Origin: Pavlovales sp. CCMP2436
Lineage: Eukaryota > Haptophyta > Pavlovophyceae > Pavlovales
NCBI GenBank assembly: GCA_026770615.1
Contig: MU631750.1
Location: 30,397-40,628, forward strand
DNA length: 10,232 nt
Reading direction: 5' to 3'
Numbering within the stretch: position 1 is the stretch's first letter; each line of letters opens with the position of its first letter. Below are positions 6,551 to 10,232 of this stretch, piece by piece. The translations under genes were made by a program, and so were the position numbers. A model generated the notes under the pieces. It ran no database searches. It had not been told where the DNA came from and saw nothing but the letters and a program-made list of their open reading frames with translations.

Positions 6551-8173
6551 GAGGATGTTAGCTTCGAAGACGAAGCAGGGTTCGCTCTCCGGGTGGCTCG
6601 GGCGTGCGCCTGCGTCCACACCTGTCGCAGCAGGCGCTTCGTCGTCCGACCCGATGATCGTGGACTCGTCCCTGGCCGCAACTATGCCGGCGCGCGTCCA
6701 GCCCCCCTCGCGTGTGGCGCTCAAGCTGACGCTGGCATTCAACGCGGCTGGCGAGTTAAAGGTGGCCGCGTCCGTGACTGCGCTCCCGAGCAGCGAGGCG
6801 CTCGCGCCGTCTGCCAAGGAGTCGAAGCATGGCGAGCGGGGCGAGCTCGAGGACAAGCGCGCGTTCGGCAAGAAGTGGATCACGTCGGAGGAGGGCGTCA
6901 AAGACAATCGCAAGCTGTGGCTCCGCTACGACCGGGCCACCAACCGCATGTTCTGCGACGTGTGCATCCGCTTCAACCTCAAGCATCCGACGTGCAACTT
7001 CGTCGTCGGCTGCAAGAGCATCCGCCTCGAGCGCGTCAAGGAGCACGAGTGCTACGGTTAGTCCAACGGCCACGGTGACGCGCTTTTCAAGCTGATCAAC
7101 AGCACCAAGCTCGCGGAGGATTTCTCGGCCTCGCTGACCAAGCAGATCAGCCTCGAGTCCGACGGGCTCGTGGTACTAATCAAGAACGCGTACTGGCTCT
7201 CCAAGGAGCTGGTGCCGAATCTCAAGTTCGCTTCGCTCGCCAACCACGTCGAGTCGCTGGGCGTGAAGGTCTCTAAGGTCTACCGCAGCAGATACGCTAT
7301 GTCGGCGATCGTCCACTGCCTCGCGGAGATCTCGCGCAAATGGCGCCTCACTCTCATCCGCTCGTCCACCGCGTTCGGCCTCATGTTCGACGAGGGCACG
7401 GACATCGGCTGGACTTCGGTCCTCATCGTCTACATCAAATTGGTCAAACCAGACGGCACCGTCGTCTCCGTCTTGCACTCGCTGCTCGAGCTGACTGGCA
7501 AGGACGCGGACTCGCTCGTCACCGCGCTCGTGCACAACATCGAGGAGTTGCGGCTCGAGCTCGACCGCTGGGCGAGCTCCGGGTCCGACGGCGCGTCGGT
7601 CATGACGGGCGAGCTCAACGGTGTCGGCGTGCAGCTCACCCGCCTCCAGCCCTTTATGAATAACCACCACGACGTCGCGCACAGGCAGGCGCTAGCCTGC
7701 GGTGACACGGTGGAGAGCACGTCGCCGTTCGAGCAGAGCACGATGGTAGCAAACACGGAGCGCGACATGAACGTCATCGTCTCCGACCACAACCGCTCGT
7801 GCAAGCGCATCCGCATGCTGGCCGCCTTCCAGGAGAAGTACGGCCTCCGCGTTGGCCGGCTCACCCACGGCTGCATCACGCGCTGGCTTACGCGCTTCCA
7901 GATGGCCAACGAGGTGCACCAGGGCATCCTCGCGCTAGCTTTAGAGTACGAGGAGGAGCGTGACCAGGAGTGTCTCAACCTCATCATGCGCGCGCGCTTC
8001 ATCGTCATCGCCGCCTACTTCGCCGACATCACGGAGAAGCTCTGCCTGCTCAGCAAGATGCTACAGGTTGACCACCTCAAGTACAAGCTGATGCGCGCCG
8101 CAGTGAAGGCGACGCAGGATGGCCTCGCCGAGACCTACCTCGGCATGCCCGCCGACAAGTTCCCGGGCGGCAT

Positions 8174-8237
8174 GTATGCAGAGGCTCAAGGCGCCGCTCC
8201 TCGCCGCCGCCGCTGCCGCCTCGGCTTCAACTCGCAG
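8174..8237 (+). other. Candidate 64-nt phase-2 intron in the transposase gene
   Basis: A good donor (GTATGC) and acceptor (CTCGCAG) bracket 64 nt that code only low-complexity Ala-rich peptide. Removing them joins GGM to GVLNIYERQTVFDLEEW and moves the frame exactly as needed. The alternative is a one-base frameshift in the same place. The stretch is GC-rich, unlike many introns, but the other two introns here have mixed composition as well. Confidence 0.55.
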
Positions 8238-8361
8238 GGGTGTGCTCAACATCTACGAGCGCCAGACCGTGTTCGACTTAGAGGAATGGGAGAGTATGCA
8301 GCGCGTGATGCGGACCTACGCCAAGTCGCACATTGATGCGCTCTCCACTCGCTTCCCGCAG

Positions 8362-8481
8362 GTGCGATGCGCGCGCGAGCCTCGCCCTGCGCTGCGCGCG
8401 TGCCTCACTTACCCTGCGCGCCTGCCTGCTGGCTGACAGAGTTACCCTGCGCGCTGCCCCCTTTCTGATAACTCCATGCAG
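8362..8481 (+). other. 120-nt phase-0 GT-AG intron in the transposase gene
   Basis: CCGCAG|GTGCGATG ... CTCCATGCAG|GATGCC. It lies between codons for ..STRFPQ and DAFLEAFECLDMG and restores a continuous protein. The intron contains two TTACCCTGCGCGC copies (about 8409-8421 and 8442-8454) and a CTGAT element near its 3' end that could serve as branch site. Stops occur within it in the coding frame. Confidence 0.8.
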
Positions 8482-9227
8482 GATGCCTTCCTTGAGGCTT
8501 TCGAGTGTCTCGACATGGGCGAGCTGCTCACCATCAACCTGGGCGAGACGGACATTGAATACACCGTCCGCATCGGCGCGTACGGTGCCCCCCAGCTCGA
8601 GGTGCTACTTGAGCACTACGGCAAGCCTCTCTTCTCCCCTGGCGGCAAGTCGTTCACGCCGATTGTGCGCGCGACGCAGATGCGCGAGCAGTTCGGGCGC
8701 CCCAAGAGCCTCATCGTGCAGCTACGCGGGAGCGCTGCGTCCGCTCTGGAGTACGAGCGCAAGGAGGACCGACGAGATCGCGTGGGCACATCTCTACGCG
8801 CGCCGTGCGACCTATGACCTGGCCGACTTGTGCGAGCTGTGCACCCTCGGCCTCGTGCAGGCGCTCACCACCTCCTGCGCCGAGCGCGGCATCTCCACGC
8901 TCGGCCAGATCAAGACCAGACTGCGCAACCGCATGGAGGTCGCCATGGCGTGCGACCTGCAGGAGATCAAGCTCAACGGGCCCGCACTTTCGTCGCCTAA
9001 GGGCATCTTCGACCAGCTCATCGGTGAGGCTCTGCAGCTCTTCTCGAGGAGCGCCAGGCGCAACCCCTCCAAGTCATTCTCTGGGCTGCGCCCGTGCAAG
9101 CGCAACGCGCGTGCCATTTCGCGGCGCGCAATCGAAGTGCTCGAGTCGTCTGGAGGGAGCTCTAGCGAGGAGGAGGACGAGCAGGCAAGCAACGCGCCAG
9201 CAGGCGGCAACGAAACTGGCGACGACG

Positions 9228-9261
9228 ACGAGAAGGAGGAGGAGGAGGAGGAGGAGGAGGG
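9228..9261 (+). repeat. GAG trinucleotide repeat coding poly-Glu
   Basis: A run of GAGGAG(GAG)n after GACGACGACGAGAAG encodes eight consecutive Glu within the acidic linker of the transposase. It is in frame and probably length-variable. Confidence 0.85.
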
Positions 9262-9398
9262 CGCTCTAGAGGCGCTCTTCGCGCAAGTCGGCGCCTTCGA
9301 CGGCACGCCCAGCTGGCTGACGATCGATGCTATGCCCACGTTCGACAAGGCTGGCCTCGGCGCGCCCGACGTTAAGATCATGCACATCTTCACGACAG

Positions 9399-9481
9399 GT
9401 GCACTGACCGATTTTCTTCTTGTCCTGCGTTCGCGCATCTCCCTCCGCTCAGACACAGCTGTGACCCACTTTTGTACGCAG
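9399..9481 (+). other. 83-nt phase-1 GT-AG intron in the transposase gene
   Basis: ACGACAG|GTGCACTGACCG ... TTTTGTACGCAG|GCTGGGCG, with a pyrimidine-rich stretch inside. Removal joins MHIFTTG to WALGNFKGK and links two different frames without a stop. The phase-1 junction splits a Gly codon. Confidence 0.8.
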
Positions 9482-9991
9482 GCTGGGCGCTCGGCAACTT
9501 CAAGGGCAAACGGCGTGGCATCGAGGCGGATTACCAGGTCTGGTACCCCGACGAGGTGGGCTCGACTACCGGGCACATTTGGACACAGAAGCTTCTCGCT
9601 GCCGACTACGGCCGCACGCGCTCGTGGGTGGCGGTGAGGAAAGACCCGGCGGCTGCCGTGGTCGCGTGGCGCGCGGCTGCGGCAATCGCGAGTGTCGGCG
9701 AGGGCGAGGACGACGAACCTACTGGCATCGAGGGGCGCGAGGCGCAGGACTGGGCGCGGGGTGTGGCGGCCGGGCGCGGGGCGCGGGCGCAGAGGGAAGA
9801 GCCAGGCGCGGGGCCGAGCGAGGGGCTAAGTGTCAGCGGGCGTGAAGAAGGATGGCGAGGCCGCGCAGGCGCCGGAGCTGCTGGAGTCGGAGGGGCCAGT
9901 TGGGTGGCTGCAGCAGTGGGGCGCGTCGTCGGTGCAGCGAGGCGCGACCAGGACCGGCCCAACCGGGTCGGGGCGCAGAGGCTCGGGGCTG

Positions 9992-10052
9992 AGTGCATTA
10001 TATATGGATATATATGGATATATATATATATATATCCATATATATATGCACT
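9992..10052. repeat. TA-rich 61-bp inverted repeat (hairpin)
   Basis: AGTGCATTATATATGGATA (9992-10010) is the near reverse complement of TATCCATATATATATGCACT (10033-10052), with TA-rich DNA between. It overlaps the end of the open frame of the broken transposase, where it codes only Tyr/Ile repeats, so the true end of that protein is probably upstream. It may be a foldback structure or simply an expanded TA tract with symmetric flanks. Confidence 0.75.
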
Positions 10053-10210
10053 GGGTCTAGGTCTGTAAGCACCATAGATAATGGTAGTTCTAAGTCAGGT
10101 GTGATAAAATTGTCCTTGATCGATCTAAAAACTTGCGATATATATAATCATATATCAATCTAAATCGCTATACATAAACATGGCTATTGTCTCATACAGG
10201 TAAAACACAC

Positions 10211-10232
10211 TATATATATATATATATATATA
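10211..10232. repeat. (TA)n microsatellite at the window end
   Basis: Eleven TA units run to the last base, following AT-rich non-coding DNA (10069-10210) in which no gene is seen. Like the start of the window, this may mark an assembly edge. Confidence 0.95.

Larger units (their letters stand above)
6161..10068 (+). mobile_element. hAT-superfamily DNA transposon, inactive; ends undefined
   Basis: The region is dominated by one transposase gene with TTF-type finger, hAT core and hATC domain. It is flanked by structured DNA: the 19-bp hairpin at 6161-6203, direct and tandem repeats at 6283-6550, and a TA-rich hairpin at 9992-10052. I could not identify matching terminal inverted repeats or an 8-bp target-site duplication, so the limits given only bracket the supported content, and the 3' end may lie beyond the window. 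Confidence 0.55.
6555..10068 (+). pseudogene. hAT transposase (ZNF862/KIAA1586-like), broken by a TAG and a frameshift
   Basis: ATG at 6555 opens a Ser/Ala-rich N-terminus (MLASKTKQGSLSGWL). A TTF-type zinc-finger region lies at about 6870-7080 (KLWLRYD, MFCDVC, then VKEHE and SNGH), split by TAG at 7059-7061. The hAT core follows: MFDEGTD with the first catalytic Asp codon at 7389, SDGASVMTG with the second at 7587, NNHHDVAHRQALAC at about 7657, and CITRWLTRFQMANEV at about 7872. A probable intron lies at 8174-8237 and a clear one at 8362-8481. A frame change near 8770 precedes the hATC dimerisation domain (about 8777-9035: AWAHLYARRATYDLADL, then TTSCAERGISTLGQIKTRL). The Glu codon at 8882 is the likely third acidic residue. 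A Ser/Glu-rich linker (about 9150-9270), a clear intron at 9399-9481 and a C-terminal module (GWALGNFKGK, YQVWYPDEV, GHIWTQKLL) end the readable part. Beyond about 9650 the frame is low-complexity, up to TAA at 10066. One stop plus one frameshift suggest recent inactivation. Confidence 0.85.

Noticed and set aside
6159..6554. Extension of the transposase upstream to ATG 6159
   Set aside because: It would translate the hairpin and the GC-rich tandem array into low-complexity peptide. ATG 6555 has a good context and directly precedes the expected start.
9579..9845. Small GC-rich ORFs at 9579-9845 and 9830-10060 (plus)
   Set aside because: Gly/Arg/Ala-rich low-complexity frames; although the second has somewhat better composition, no motif supports it as a separate gene.
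1..10232. CRISPR arrays, rRNA, tRNA or bacterial operons
   Set aside because: None seen. Introns, protein families and spacing are eukaryotic, and no cloverleaf-like or regularly spaced repeat with unique spacers was found by eye.

Overview
Nuclear DNA of a eukaryote, most likely a unicellular alga or other protist with GC-rich, intron-poor genes set in AT-rich spacers. The evidence is canonical GT-AG introns in the transposase region, homologues of eukaryote-only proteins (a SWR1 chromatin-complex subunit, a mitochondrial TMEM186-like protein, a FAM133-like nuclear protein) and (TA)n microsatellites at both ends. The lineage cannot be fixed from the sequence; haptophyte, red alga and stramenopile all remain possible.

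Layout. 1-550: TA microsatellite, then AT-rich spacer. 551-2210: a divergent pair, a minus-strand gene of unknown function (551-1444) and a plus-strand FAM133-like gene (1644-2210), sharing a 199-bp GC-rich promoter with a CCAAT box. 2211-2858: spacer ending in a CCAAT/TATA pair. 2859-3665: a decayed GC-rich coding region with several stops, one frame change and a 96-bp Gly/Arg-coding repeat. 3666-3989: spacer with a 40-bp tandem repeat. 3990-5279: a second divergent pair, TMEM186-like (minus) and ZNHIT1/SWC6-like (plus), sharing a 243-bp promoter. 5280-6554: spacer holding a GC-rich island, a near-perfect hairpin, short direct repeats and a GC-rich tandem array. 6555-10068: a hAT-superfamily transposase gene with introns, disabled by an in-frame TAG and at least one frameshift. 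10069-10232: AT-rich DNA ending in (TA)n.

The four intact host genes are compact and intronless as read, in two head-to-head pairs. Nothing indicates an operon or a shared pathway beyond promoter sharing, although three of the four products look nuclear (one only by weak inference) and one mitochondrial.

The two most notable points are the ZNHIT1/SWC6 homologue, whose HIT zinc finger has lost most zinc ligands and now reads like a YL1-C motif, and the hAT transposase, which carries an acidic linker and an unfamiliar C-terminal Trp/Gly/Tyr-rich module after the hATC domain. No complete new system is evident.
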